From positions 1 to 57,211 of the forward strand of contig JBBQXS010000030.1 in NCBI GenBank assembly GCA_038209365.1: DNA of 57,211 nucleotides. The letters run 5' to 3'. Made by a program: the position numbers and the translations under genes. The notes under the pieces are model-generated. The model searched no databases. It was not told where the DNA came from and was given only the letters and a program-made list of their open reading frames with translations. This stretch comes from DASQHW01 sp038209365. GTDB lineage: Bacteria > Actinomycetota > Acidimicrobiia > IMCC26256 > PALSA-610. Positions 1 to 7,839 of the stretch are shown one piece after another (the stretch's first letter is position 1; every line of letters starts with the position of its first letter).

Positions 1-324
1 GATGCGAGCAACCGTGAAATAGTCGACGAAGTCGCAACCGAAGTAATCCGTCTCGACGAGGACCGCGACGCCCGCGTCGCCGACCAGGTCGATGGTGCGA
101 ATGTCGGCTCGGTAATTCGGACCAGCGAGGCCTGGCTGGGCTTCGACGAGCTTGGTGAAGTCGGTGATCGGCTCATAGGTGTCCATGGCGCCAATGTGGC
201 CGAACATGTGGGCGTCGGGGTGGAACGCCTGGCGCATCTTGTCGCCGTCGCCGTTGGATCCCTCGACGTACAGCTGGATGAGCGCCCGCACATCCGCGAG
301 GTCTCGCAAGTTCTGAGCCGTCAC
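1..324 (-). CDS. NTF2-like / lumazine-binding-like protein, 3' end outside window
   Basis: The first 108 codons of a minus-strand gene are present and the frame is open to the window edge, so the C-terminus is missing. The product reads as a small NTF2/SnoaL-fold protein of the putative lumazine-binding type: an N-terminal helix (LRDLADVRALIQLYVEGSN) followed by a GDGDKMRQAFHPDAHMFG segment, the usual helix-to-strand opening of these cone-shaped folds. Such proteins are cytosolic and often of unknown substrate. The GTG start at 324 is chosen because a GGAGA ribosome binding site lies 5-6 nt upstream. It diverges from the plus-strand accessory genes to its right. Confidence 0.75.
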   Translation of the reverse strand, partial: MTAQNLRDLADVRALIQLYVEGSNGDGDKMRQAFHPDAHMFGHIGAMDTYEPITDFTKLVEAQPGLAGPNYRADIRTIDLVGDAGVAVLVETDYFGCDFVDYFTVARI

Positions 325-438
325 GCTGTCTCCGATCGACGAAGTTGGCGGTCGGAGTCTGGCAGGAATTGAGCGCCCGCGCTGGGTGAGGTGCGAGCCT
401 CGCGGCACGACATGGCGGGACCGCCTTTCTCAGCGCAT

Positions 439-490
439 AGCTGCCGCCCGGCGCTCGCCGAACGACTCCTGATCGGGCAATCTGAGTGGG
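439..490 (+). repeat. Short interspersed repeat, copy 1 (upstream of GNAT gene)
   Basis: A 52-base segment that aligns without gaps at about 40 of 52 positions to 2341-2392. Its core at 456-481 is identical over 26 bases to 937-962. It ends at the proposed GNAT start. It has no clear promoter hexamer and I do not recognise the family. Confidence 0.7.
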
Positions 491-936
491 TGTGGGCCGC
501 GGTCGAAGCAGAACGCCACGACGTGCCGTCGTGGCTTGAGATTGTGCGCGAAGTCGAATCACTCTTCGGCCCGATGCCCGACTTCGAGGCGACGCTTACG
601 CGCAACGTCGACCGCGGAAGCGCATTGTGTGTGCGCGACAAGCGCGGTCGCGTGCTGGGCGGTGCACTCCTTCGTGTCCCGCCACACGCGCAGATTGCGT
701 GGCTCGCCGTACGCTCGTCCGCTCGGGGTCAGGGTGTCGGGCGCGTGTTGGTCGCGGAGGCGCTCCGTCGTTACGGCTTCGCCGCCGAGGTAACCGTCGA
801 CACCTTTGGCGAGGACAATGCCGAAGGCCGTCCGGCACGTCGCCTGTACGAATCGTTCGGTTTCTCGGCCGCGGAGCAGCTCGAACGAGGACCGGAAGGT
901 GGCACAAGGCAGCGATTCCGACTCCGCATCGAGTAG
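490..936 (+). CDS. GNAT family N-acetyltransferase
   Basis: The protein transfers an acetyl group from acetyl-CoA to an unidentified amine; the fold is GNAT. The acetyl-CoA pyrophosphate loop is visible as RSSARGQGVGRVLV, followed by the usual C-terminal YESFGF motif of the last strands. The opening SWLEIVREVESLFGP...NVDRGSALCV matches a known small GNAT subgroup. The frame is open back to a GTG at 391, but that would translate repeat copy 1 as LAERLLIGQ, which is unlike any GNAT N-terminus, so the GTG at 490 is preferred (148 residues). Repeat copy 2 begins immediately after the stop codon. The acceptor substrate cannot be deduced. Confidence 0.8.
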   Translation: MWAAVEAERHDVPSWLEIVREVESLFGPMPDFEATLTRNVDRGSALCVRDKRGRVLGGALLRVPPHAQIAWLAVRSSARGQGVGRVLVAEALRRYGFAAEVTVDTFGEDNAEGRPARRLYESFGFSAAEQLERGPEGGTRQRFRLRIE

Positions 937-962
937 CGCCGAACGACTCCTGATCGGGCAAT
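937..962 (+). repeat. Short interspersed repeat, copy 2 (between GNAT and hydrolase-cyclase)
   Basis: Twenty-six bases identical to 456-481. The copy starts on the base after the GNAT stop codon and ends on the base before the ATG at 963, so it fills the intergenic space exactly. The flanking bases do not match copy 1, which defines this core. Confidence 0.8.
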
Positions 963-2327
963 ATGCGCTTGATCGGCAAGGGGCGCGTGAGGACGGATCG
1001 CGCAAGACTGGGCGTCGTGCAGGCTGTCGAGGTTCGGTATGCGGAGCGCGATGGCAAGTGTCTCGCGTTCGAGGTGTTCGGGGATGGGCCGTGCGACGTT
1101 CTGGTACAGCAGGTCTGCTACCCGATTGATTTGACCTGGGATTTGCCGCAGCTCGCGTCGTTCATGCAGACGTTGGGCAGTTTCGCGAGAGTGATCGCTT
1201 TCGATTCGCGCGGGGAAGGAGCGTCAGATCCTATTTCTGATCCCGGTGCCGCGACATTGGAGGGTTGGTGCGACGATGTGCTGGCGGTGCTCGACGCTGC
1301 TGGCGCGGACCGAGTTACGTGTTTCGACATGACAGTGGGTGTCGGCGGCGTCGTTCTCGCGGCAACATATCCGGACCGCGTCCGGTCGCTGATCGTGACG
1401 CATCTTCGGACGTCGGTTCCAGAGACCCGCAACATGTCGCCATCGGAACTGAACGCCGCTGCTCGTGCGTATCTCGGGGTCGAGAGCTTGGAAGCACTGA
1501 ATCCTCGGGTTGCGCATGACCCGGTGCTGCGGGACTGGTGGGGCCGCGCCCATCGGCTGCTTCTGAGCCCCGAGGCAGCCCGCGACTACTTCGAGTGGTC
1601 CACCCGTATGGACGTCGGACCCGTGGTGTCCAGTGTGCGCGTTCCGACGTTGGTGCTACACCGCCGTGACAATCACATCTATGACATCGAAACGAGTCGA
1701 GCGATGGCCCGACAGATTCCGCAGGCACGCTTCGTCGAACTGCCCGGCTCGGAGACAGATGCTTTCTTGGGCGACACAGCTCCGCTCCTTGCCGAGATTC
1801 GAGAGTTTCTTGCAGAGTCGGATGGCGATGTCGCGAACGATCGACCGCTGGCGACGGTGCTGTTCACCGATATCGTCACCTCCACCGAACAGCTCGTTGC
1901 ACGCGGCGATGAGGCGTGGCGTCAGTTCCTCGATGACCATGATCGAACGATGAGCCGAATCGTGACGCATTTTCGGGGACGCGTGGTCAAACAACTCGGT
2001 GACGGGCTCCTCGCGACCTTCGACGGTCCGGCACGAGCAGTACGCTGCGCCGCCGCACTTCGCGAGGCTGCGAGCAAACAGGGAGTCACCATCCGGGCCG
2101 GTCTTCATACCGGCGAGATCGAACTACGCGCCGCCGACGTGACCGGTATCGCGGTTGTGATTGCACAGCGCATTAGCGCGCTAGCTGCCCCGACCGAGAT
2201 CGTCGTCTCCCGCACGGTCGTCGACCTCACCGCAGGATCAGGCCTCGATTTCGAGCCGCGCGGCGAATACGAACTCAAAGGCGTCCCAGGCGTCTGGCCC
2301 ACGTTTGCCGTCCAAGTGAACACTTGA
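963..2327 (+). CDS. Alpha/beta-hydrolase-like domain fused to class III nucleotidyl cyclase
   Basis: The architecture is that of mycobacterial Rv1900c: an N-terminal alpha/beta-hydrolase fold (about residues 20-285) and a C-terminal class III cyclase (about 290-454). The cyclase half looks active. Metal-binding aspartates sit in VLFTDIVTS and KQLGDGLLATFDG, the lysine before GDG fits adenine specificity, and GIAVVIAQRI carries the late arginine. The hydrolase half is degenerate: where relatives have GxSxGG before AATYPDRV this protein has FDMTVGVGG, so the nucleophilic serine is missing and the domain probably senses a ligand. Likely product: cAMP, cytosolic. The start may instead be GTG 1017 (VQAVEVRYAERDG), closer to the usual family N-terminus. 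GC is lower than in the rest of the window. Confidence 0.88.
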   Translation: MRLIGKGRVRTDRARLGVVQAVEVRYAERDGKCLAFEVFGDGPCDVLVQQVCYPIDLTWDLPQLASFMQTLGSFARVIAFDSRGEGASDPISDPGAATLEGWCDDVLAVLDAAGADRVTCFDMTVGVGGVVLAATYPDRVRSLIVTHLRTSVPETRNMSPSELNAAARAYLGVESLEALNPRVAHDPVLRDWWGRAHRLLLSPEAARDYFEWSTRMDVGPVVSSVRVPTLVLHRRDNHIYDIETSRAMARQIPQARFVELPGSETDAFLGDTAPLLAEIREFLAESDGDVANDRPLATVLFTDIVTSTEQLVARGDEAWRQFLDDHDRTMSRIVTHFRGRVVKQLGDGLLATFDGPARAVRCAAALREAASKQGVTIRAGLHTGEIELRAADVTGIAVVIAQRISALAAPTEIVVSRTVVDLTAGSGLDFEPRGEYELKGVPGVWPTFAVQVNT

Positions 2328-2340
2328 CGCGCCGCGCCAG

Positions 2341-2392
2341 AACTGCCGTTCGGCGCTCGCAAGATCACGCCGGATCGGGCAATCTGCGTGCG
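2341..2392 (+). repeat. Short interspersed repeat, copy 3
   Basis: Diverged full-length copy of the element at 439-490 (about 40 of 52 positions identical, including GATCGGGCAATCTG). It begins 13 bases after the hydrolase-cyclase stop codon and ends 28 bases before the next gene. Its left half contains GCCGTTCGGC, a small palindrome. Confidence 0.65.
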
Positions 2393-2420
2393 TGCGAACG
2401 CTTGAGTGGGTTGCTGAGAA

Positions 2421-2972
2421 GTGAGTGGGCGCCTGCGGTTTTCGGTGAATGTCGACGGCGGGCTGCTCGTTTCTCCCGTTGGCGTTCGCAAGTGCATCTC
2501 GCTGCTCCTGCGTGAGGAGTCAGTCGAGTTGATGTATCTGTCGGAGCGCCCAGTCGACCTCACCTGGGAATCGTTTGGGAAGATCCGATCGGCCATGGAC
2601 GGCCCCGTGGTCGATGGTTGGGGCATCAGTCCATTTGCTGCGGGACGCGGTGGCGTAATGGGTGTTGCGGTGCGCGTGAGTGGTCGCTTCGATCTCGCAA
2701 GTCACGATCTTCGGCGTGCAACGATGGGCTGGTGGCGTCGCTTCAATCAATGGCCGATGGGAGGCGCACTCACGGGCCGCCTCCTCCCTGTGCTGCCGGT
2801 TTACCACAACATTTCGGGTCGGACGCGTGAGCGTGACTCGCTTACGGCGCTGACGACGGTTCTCGCACGCCGAGACGATCTGCGCGCCGCGCTTCGAGAC
2901 CAGGTGCGTGTTGCACGCCTCGCGCACGATCTCTCCCAGAAGTTGCTTCCGTCGCGAGTTGACAGCATCTGA
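2421..2972 (+). CDS. Hypothetical protein, possibly altered C-terminus
   Basis: The 183-residue product resembles nothing I recognise. It has a beta-rich opening, a tryptophan-rich middle (MGWWRRFNQWPMGG) and a helical, arginine-rich tail. No signal peptide or membrane segment is visible. The GTG start at 2421 follows a weak GAGAA. It is the last of three plus-strand genes each preceded by a repeat copy. Its last six codons are read from the antisense of a truncated ubiB-like gene (2954-3199), so the native C-terminus was probably replaced when the two sequences were joined. Coding potential is moderate. Confidence 0.5.
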   Translation: MSGRLRFSVNVDGGLLVSPVGVRKCISLLLREESVELMYLSERPVDLTWESFGKIRSAMDGPVVDGWGISPFAAGRGGVMGVAVRVSGRFDLASHDLRRATMGWWRRFNQWPMGGALTGRLLPVLPVYHNISGRTRERDSLTALTTVLARRDDLRAALRDQVRVARLAHDLSQKLLPSRVDSI

Positions 2973-3199
2973 CCGAGCTTGATCGCGGTCGGCCCGAGCT
3001 CTTCGATCGCGATACGGGTGTGTCGGGCTGCCGTCATAGGACGGCCGCGCAGGCGGGCGACGAGGTACAGGACGACGTGGCGGACGACGACCATCACGTC
3101 GCGCGCGACACGACGCCATAGCTCCCATACGCGGTGTAAGCCGGTGAGGCGCGCGCGGACGAGAAACTCGGAACCGGCGTCGTTGTTCTGATTGGTCAT
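2954..3199 (-). pseudogene. Truncated ABC1/UbiB (AarF)-family kinase, N-terminal fragment only
   Basis: From the ATG at 3199 about 82 residues match the opening of UbiB/AarF atypical kinases, ending in the family hallmark EELGPTAIKLGQMLSTR (the KxGQ motif). Family members then continue with PDLLP and some 350-450 further residues holding the kinase core. Here the similarity stops abruptly and the frame runs into unrelated arginine-rich sequence. The gene is therefore a remnant. The break at about 2950 coincides with the end of the plus-strand gene at 2421-2972, marking a recombination junction at the right edge of the repeat-bearing patch. Confidence 0.75.
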
Positions 3200-3230
3200 C
3201 CGGCTCTGGATCGTGATCTCGACCCTTGCA

Positions 3231-4139
3231 TCACGTCGCGGGCCGGCTGAACTGCGGTTGTGTCTTCAAGAAGACGGCGGCTCGGGCGAGCGCCGCATCG
3301 CCCTCATCGAGCGCGGCCGCGAACCCTTGGAACACATGCGGAACGCCGGGAACGACCTCGAGCGTGACCTGTACGTCGGCGGTCGCGGCCTGTCCGGCGA
3401 GCCGCAGCGCGTCACTGAGCAGGATCTCGTGGGACCCCACTTGAATAAGGAGCGGCGGGAGCCCGCGCAGATTCCCGAAGATCGGGCTGATGCGTGGGTC
3501 AGCGGCGTCCGCTCCGTTGACGTACTCGGGAACCCGAATGCGGAGGCCATCCGGCGTCAGCGTCGGGTCGACCGTCTGCTTCGTGAGCAGTGTTTCGCCG
3601 GACAACGTGAGGTCGGCATAGGGCGACATCAAAAACGCACAGCGCGGAAGCGGCAAGCCCGCGTCTCGCCACTCGAGGAGCGCCGCCACTGCGAGCCCGG
3701 CTCCGGCTGACTCACCGGCGAGAGCGATGTGCGCAGCGTCGACGCCCCGTTCGAGGAGTCCTTCGTACGCCGCGCGAGCGTCTTCGACAGCGGCCGGGAA
3801 TGGATGTTCCGGAGCAAGTCGGTAGTCGACGGTGATGGCCTTGGCGTCCGCTCGCCGTGCGAGTTCGGAGACCAAGGGAACAGAAGCTGCCGCCGAGCCG
3901 ATGACATAGACGCCGCCGTGGAAGTAGAGGACGACGTCCGATGAATCCGCGCCTCGAATCGTGACCTCGAGGGCATCGACGCCGCCGATCGTCGTCGGAC
4001 GCTGCTCGACGTCGTCGGCGACCGGCACATACTTCATGAGCTCGTTGAACGCAGCCCGCAACGTCTGGGCGTCGTTTCTAAGGTCGAGTCCGCCCTCGCG
4101 CAGGATCGCGTCCAACTGCACTTGCTGCTGTTCGGTCAT
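3231..4139 (-). CDS. Alpha/beta hydrolase, hormone-sensitive-lipase-type esterase
   Basis: Predicted cytosolic carboxylesterase of the HSL (bacterial family IV) type, 302 residues. The oxyanion-hole motif HGG lies at residues 74-76 (YFHGGVYV), the nucleophile Ser144 in GESAG, and the acidic and histidine members in SHEILLSDA and GVPHVFQGF near the C-terminus; the spacing is normal. YRLAPEHPFPAA is the typical family segment after the first helix. The ATG at 4139 is chosen because GGGAG lies 6 nt upstream; the frame is open further but unsupported. Natural substrate unknown, probably short-chain esters. Confidence 0.92.
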   Translation of the reverse strand: MTEQQQVQLDAILREGGLDLRNDAQTLRAAFNELMKYVPVADDVEQRPTTIGGVDALEVTIRGADSSDVVLYFHGGVYVIGSAAASVPLVSELARRADAKAITVDYRLAPEHPFPAAVEDARAAYEGLLERGVDAAHIALAGESAGAGLAVAALLEWRDAGLPLPRCAFLMSPYADLTLSGETLLTKQTVDPTLTPDGLRIRVPEYVNGADAADPRISPIFGNLRGLPPLLIQVGSHEILLSDALRLAGQAATADVQVTLEVVPGVPHVFQGFAAALDEGDAALARAAVFLKTQPQFSRPAT

Positions 4140-4390
4140 CGAGTCTCCCTGAAGTCGAAAACGCCGCGCTGTCGAGCTTGACGCCCCGGTGGCGCGCTCG
4201 CATCCAAGAAGTCCACAGTCAGCTCCGCTGAGCTCGCCGACTATCGCGAGCCGGCTTCGGCGGCTGGCCGTGGCCGACCGACGACCCCGTGCACGAGCGT
4301 TCCGCGGCACGCTTTGCTCGCGACCCGTCGGGGACGTTGCTCGTTCCCGAGGCCGCGAACACCCGCGGCTGACAACGCCGCTCCGGCCGG

Positions 4391-4615
4391 CTACTCCGAC
4401 TCGGGTTGGTGCGGATCGTCGAGGGTGAGCCCGAGCTCGTCGAGCTCCGTCTGGTCGAGCTCGAGGATCTCGTCGAGCGTTTCCTCGCCGTCGTCCTCCT
4501 CCGCCTCGTCGGCGCCGTCGAGTTCCGAGGCCTCATCGCGCGCGTCGTACCGTTCCTCTCTGTCGAGTTCCGCTTGTTCTTCGGGACCAGGTTTGTCGCT
4601 GCGTCTGGGGCTCAC
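4391..4615 (-). CDS. Small highly acidic protein
   Basis: A 74-residue protein rich in Asp and Glu (EDDGEETLDEILELDQTELDE) with no hydrophobic segment. I do not recognise a family. The GTG start is supported by GAGGAG 5 nt upstream, one of the stronger ribosome binding sites in this part of the window, which is the main reason for accepting it. It lies between two minus-strand genes with about 200 bases of spacer on each side. The codon pattern is compatible with a real gene but could also reflect high GC. Confidence 0.55.
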   Translation of the reverse strand: MSPRRSDKPGPEEQAELDREERYDARDEASELDGADEAEEDDGEETLDEILELDQTELDELGLTLDDPHQPESE

Positions 4616-4776
4616 GATGACTCCTCGGATGTTCTGGCTACGCGCTTCAACCGAAGCTCAGTGATGGTGGCCGCTCCGTAGTAGCGCGGCCGTGGCATCC
4701 GTTCACTAATGCATCATTTGCCAAGGTGATCGACCCCGCAGTCGGTCCTCATCAAGACAACTGCTCACGAGAGCAA

Positions 4777-4809
4777 CCGGCGCCCACGCTCCCCCGGCGT
4801 GGGCGCCGG
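4777..4809 (-). terminator. Hairpin terminator downstream of the F420-type oxidoreductase gene
   Basis: A perfect 13-bp inverted repeat (4777-4789 with 4797-4809) around a 7-base loop, 13 bases past the stop codon of the minus-strand gene ending at 4822. There is no strong U-tract, as is common for actinobacterial terminators. Confidence 0.7.
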
Positions 4810-4821
4810 CATGTTACGGCC

Positions 4822-5739
4822 TCACCCGGAGGCGACGAGCTCCTGGAGAAGCGCACGAGTGCGACGACGGGACGCGCCGCCGTCGTCACCAACGGGAAAG
4901 ATGGCAGCCCAGATGTCGGTGGCGCCGGCGTCGAGCAGGTCTTGGAGTTGCGCGGCCACTGATGCCTCGTCGCCCACGATCGCTGCATCGCCCGGTCCCG
5001 CCGCGCCGCCGTGGGCAAGGATCCGTTGATAGTTGGGCAGCTGCCCATAGAGCTCGAATTGCCGGGCCGCGACCGCTCGCGCCTCGCTCACGTCGTCGTG
5101 CACCGCCACGGGCAGACCGGCGACGATGCGGGGCGCGGACCGACCGGCCTCGTCCGCAGCCTTGGTGATGCGCGGCGCGACGTGTGACTCGATCGCGCGC
5201 GCGTTGCCCATCCAGAGAATCGTGCCGTCGGCGACGGTGCCGGCAACTCGCAACAGGCGAGGCGCAAGCGCGGCAACGAGCAGCTGCACCGGCTGCGGCA
5301 TGGGCAGCGGCTCTACGCCGCGCAACGTGAGCTCCGCGCCGGCAACATCGACCCGCTCGCCCCGCAGGAGCGCCGCGAGGATGTCGACGTACTCCTCCGT
5401 GTGGCGTCCGACGGTGTCGTACGACATCCCGAACCGGCCATCGATCACCGGCGCGTGCGACGGGCCGACGCCGAGGGTGAAGCCCGGCCGACCCATCGTC
5501 AACGCGGCAGCCGCGATCCGAGTGAACTGCAGCACCGGGTGCGTCGTGTAGGTCTGCAGGACGGCGGTGCCGAGTTCGATCGAGGACGTCTCGCGGCCAC
5601 AGACGGCCATCGGCGTCACCGGGTCGCCGGCTACCGCGCTCGGATACCAGAGTGCGCTGAAGCCGTCGGCCTCCGCCCGCTGGGCCTGCTCGACCATCTT
5701 CTCGATGGAGCCGGCTCCGCCGTTCAACCCGATGCGCAT
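4822..5739 (-). CDS. LLM-class F420-dependent oxidoreductase
   Basis: A 305-residue TIM-barrel oxidoreductase of the luciferase-like monooxygenase superfamily. The N-terminus MRIGLNGGAG, the ALWYPS segment, the TLGVGPSH loop and the ADGTILWM segment match the actinobacterial subgroup predicted to use reduced coenzyme F420. Substrate unknown. The ATG at 5739 is chosen because it starts the first beta strand and because TAGTGT lies exactly 7 nt upstream, giving a leaderless start; the frame is open further but lacks homology there. A strong hairpin follows the stop. Confidence 0.9.
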   Translation of the reverse strand: MRIGLNGGAGSIEKMVEQAQRAEADGFSALWYPSAVAGDPVTPMAVCGRETSSIELGTAVLQTYTTHPVLQFTRIAAAALTMGRPGFTLGVGPSHAPVIDGRFGMSYDTVGRHTEEYVDILAALLRGERVDVAGAELTLRGVEPLPMPQPVQLLVAALAPRLLRVAGTVADGTILWMGNARAIESHVAPRITKAADEAGRSAPRIVAGLPVAVHDDVSEARAVAARQFELYGQLPNYQRILAHGGAAGPGDAAIVGDEASVAAQLQDLLDAGATDIWAAIFPVGDDGGASRRRTRALLQELVASG

Positions 5740-5746
5740 GCGGCGA

Positions 5747-5752
5747 ACACTA
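5747..5752 (-). promoter_or_regulatory. Leaderless -10 element TAGTGT for the LLM oxidoreductase
   Basis: TAGTGT on the minus strand fits TANNNT and lies 7 nt before the ATG at 5739; no ribosome binding site is present. Confidence 0.5.
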
Positions 5753-5809
5753 CGAACCCGGCCAGCCAATAGCCCAAACCCGACAGCAGGACTCGCCGTA
5801 ACACGCCAA

Positions 5810-6178
5810 ATGGCCGTCTGGGAGACCGACCCCGACCTGGCCGCGCAGTCGGAACTCATGGGCGACTTCGCCCACGTCTGGCAGGCTGCAAACAAGGTCG
5901 TCTATTCGACGACCCTGACCGAGGTGTCGACCGCCAAGACGCAGCTCGAGCGCAACTTCGACCCGGACGCGATCCGTGAATTGAAAGCATCCGCGGCCGG
6001 AGATCTCACCGTGGGAGGCCCGAACCTCGCCACGCACGCTTTCAATGTCGGGCTCGTCGATGAGTGTCAGTTGCTCATCCATCCGGTATTCGTCGGCACG
6101 GGCAAACCGGCCGATGCTGAGATTGCGTACGGACCCGACTCGAGCAGCCCGATCAGCTGGTTTGCAACTCAGCGGTAA
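5810..6178 (+). pseudogene. RibD C-terminal / dihydrofolate reductase-like remnant
   Basis: The frame reads MAVWETD ... WQAANKVVYSTTL ... ARFDPDA-like ... GDLTVGGPNLATHAF ... GLVDECQLLIHPVFVG, the second half of small dihydrofolate-reductase-family proteins with a RibD C-terminal fold. The first 70-80 residues, which carry the beta-strand opening and part of the NADPH site, are absent. The end departs from the family after GTGKP and stops about 20-30 residues short, running into the 3' end of the convergent gene at 6153-6998. I read it as a decayed fragment. It begins only about 70 bases from the divergent oxidoreductase start, so the loss may be a deletion next to that gene. Confidence 0.7.
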
Positions 6179-6998
6179 ACGCGGTCGCGAGACCTTGGAG
6201 CAGTCCTCTCCACTCGGACGGCGCCGACGATGGCAACGGTGCGCGGATGCTCAGGGCTTCGACGAGTGCGACAGCTTCGCCGCGCAGGCACGGGACCTCG
6301 GGTGAGGAAATGCCGTCCCGCACCGCGACGGACTCACCGACGTCGAGCACGCAACACAGCTGCGGGTCGGTGGCCTCGACGGCAAAGCGTCCGGCCAACG
6401 TGTGCCCGGTACCGATCGCCAGCGCGGGACTCAACGCGGCGGCGTACCGCACGCAGGACGCGACCTCGTCGGGTTCGGTTGGCGGGGTCAACCCGAGTGG
6501 GAGTGCGATATCACGCTCGTGGACCCAGCAATCCCACAACGCGTGACACCCGATCAACCGGATCGGGACGTGACCGGCGGGCGACTCGGCCGGCATCACC
6601 CAACCCGCGTCGTCGAGGTCGGCGAGGACAGCCAAGAACGCGTCGTTCGACGCGACGAACTGGTCGAGCACCTCTGTCGGGCTCAGTTCCCGCATCGGGG
6701 CGACCATCAACGCAGGAGTTGTCGCGGGATCGAACCCGGCCAGCATGCGTGTCGGCGTACCGGACAGCCCTGCCAGCACCGAAGCGCGCCAGAAGACGTT
6801 GACGCCAACGAGGTGCGCAACTACATCCTGCACCGTCCAACCATCACAGCGGGTCGCCGAACGCCAATCGTCTTCGCGAAGATCCGCCAGCATCCCGGCG
6901 ATTCGTCGCCGCTGTCGTACCAACGGCGCGAGCTGATCGTTCGACGTTCCGGCAATCGAAATGATCGGCGGTCCCTCGTAGCGCGGCGACACCAACAT
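6153..6998 (-). CDS. Maleylpyruvate isomerase family mycothiol-dependent enzyme (DinB-like)
   Basis: A 281-residue protein with an N-terminal mycothiol-dependent metalloenzyme fold. The signature W..ATRCDGWTVQDVVAHLVG gives the first metal-binding histidine, and CHALWDCWVHERDI gives the second histidine with a glutamate. These four-helix proteins use mycothiol, the actinobacterial thiol, for isomerisation or transfer reactions; the substrate of this one is unknown. The ATG at 6998 is supported by TACGTT 8 nt upstream. The last nine codons overlap the convergent DHFR-like remnant. Confidence 0.85.
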   Translation of the reverse strand: MLVSPRYEGPPIISIAGTSNDQLAPLVRQRRRIAGMLADLREDDWRSATRCDGWTVQDVVAHLVGVNVFWRASVLAGLSGTPTRMLAGFDPATTPALMVAPMRELSPTEVLDQFVASNDAFLAVLADLDDAGWVMPAESPAGHVPIRLIGCHALWDCWVHERDIALPLGLTPPTEPDEVASCVRYAAALSPALAIGTGHTLAGRFAVEATDPQLCCVLDVGESVAVRDGISSPEVPCLRGEAVALVEALSIRAPLPSSAPSEWRGLLQGLATAFTAELQTS

Positions 6999-7006
6999 CA
7001 GACCGA

Positions 7007-7012
7007 AACGTA
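7007..7012 (-). promoter_or_regulatory. Leaderless -10 element TACGTT for the DinB-like gene
   Basis: TACGTT on the minus strand, 8 nt before the ATG at 6998, with no ribosome binding site between them. Confidence 0.45.
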
Positions 7013-7127
7013 TCCGACACGAGCAACCGATGCGACGCCCTCGCCTCAACCTTGCGGGGCACGCGACCCGAACGCGCGTCATGACGCGCCGCGGAGACAC
7101 CAGCGCTTCTCGCCTACGTCTTCGGAC

Positions 7128-7658
7128 CTAGAAGCGCCAGCGCGTCGCCCCGCCGGGTTCGACGGTGAGGAGTGCCGTCGCTGCGTGCGGCGTGAGCTTG
7201 TAGACGAACCACGGCGGTGGTCCCGCGGACGGTGCGCTGAATTCCGCGGTGAGCGCCGCGCCCGTGTCGTCGACGTGCGCCGGCCAGCCCTCCGCGGCCC
7301 AACGCGCCGCCATCGCGGCGACCGTCGACGGCTCCGTGACCATGCACGCCTCTCCTTCGACCACGAGGTCGAACTCCTCGGCCGCGACGCTCAACGTGCA
7401 GCGGGGGTCGCGGGCGATGTTCCTGGCCTTGCGCGTCCCCTGGCCGGTTTCGAACCAGAAGGCTCCCTCGACCCAGAGGGCACCGACGCCCGTGAGGTGC
7501 GGGCTTCCGTCGCGGTTGATCGTCGCCAACCAGCACGTGTGGCGCGACGGGCCGCCGGACTCCGGGGCTTGGCTCAGACCTTTCTCGAGGCGGGCCTCGA
7601 TGCGTCCCCAGTCGAGGAGAGGCGTCCCATACAGGTCCGCGAGGTTCGTTGCGTCCAT
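7128..7658 (-). CDS. Pyridoxamine 5'-phosphate oxidase-family flavin/F420-binding protein
   Basis: A 176-residue split-barrel protein. Typical features are SRHTCWLATINRDGSPHLTGVGALW, FWFETGQGTRKARNIARDPRC and the following LVVEGEA strand, where the TRKARN stretch contacts the cofactor phosphate. In actinobacteria such proteins bind FMN or F420 and reduce small molecules. The ATG at 7658 opens the first helix; TAGAGT lies 9 nt upstream, so a leaderless start is possible. The substrate is not predictable. Confidence 0.87.
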   Translation of the reverse strand: MDATNLADLYGTPLLDWGRIEARLEKGLSQAPESGGPSRHTCWLATINRDGSPHLTGVGALWVEGAFWFETGQGTRKARNIARDPRCTLSVAAEEFDLVVEGEACMVTEPSTVAAMAARWAAEGWPAHVDDTGAALTAEFSAPSAGPPPWFVYKLTPHAATALLTVEPGGATRWRF

Positions 7659-7839
7659 GAGAACTCGACTCTAGACACGAGCAGAAGTCATCGGACCGAG
7701 CAGTCCGGAGCCAACCAGCACGTGCGCCGCCTTCATGGCGGGCTCGGCGCCGGCAGACGATTGCACGACCAGATGCGATCCAGGGCTCATGACCGAGCGC
7801 CAGCCGCCGATGTTTGTAGCGGGCGATCAGGAGGACGCT

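Noticed and set aside
451..481. Repeat copy 1 as a classical integron attC site
   Set aside because: The closest core, GCCGAAC/GTTCGGC, misses the consensus at one position, no matching partner core lies at a suitable distance, and there is no integrase gene.
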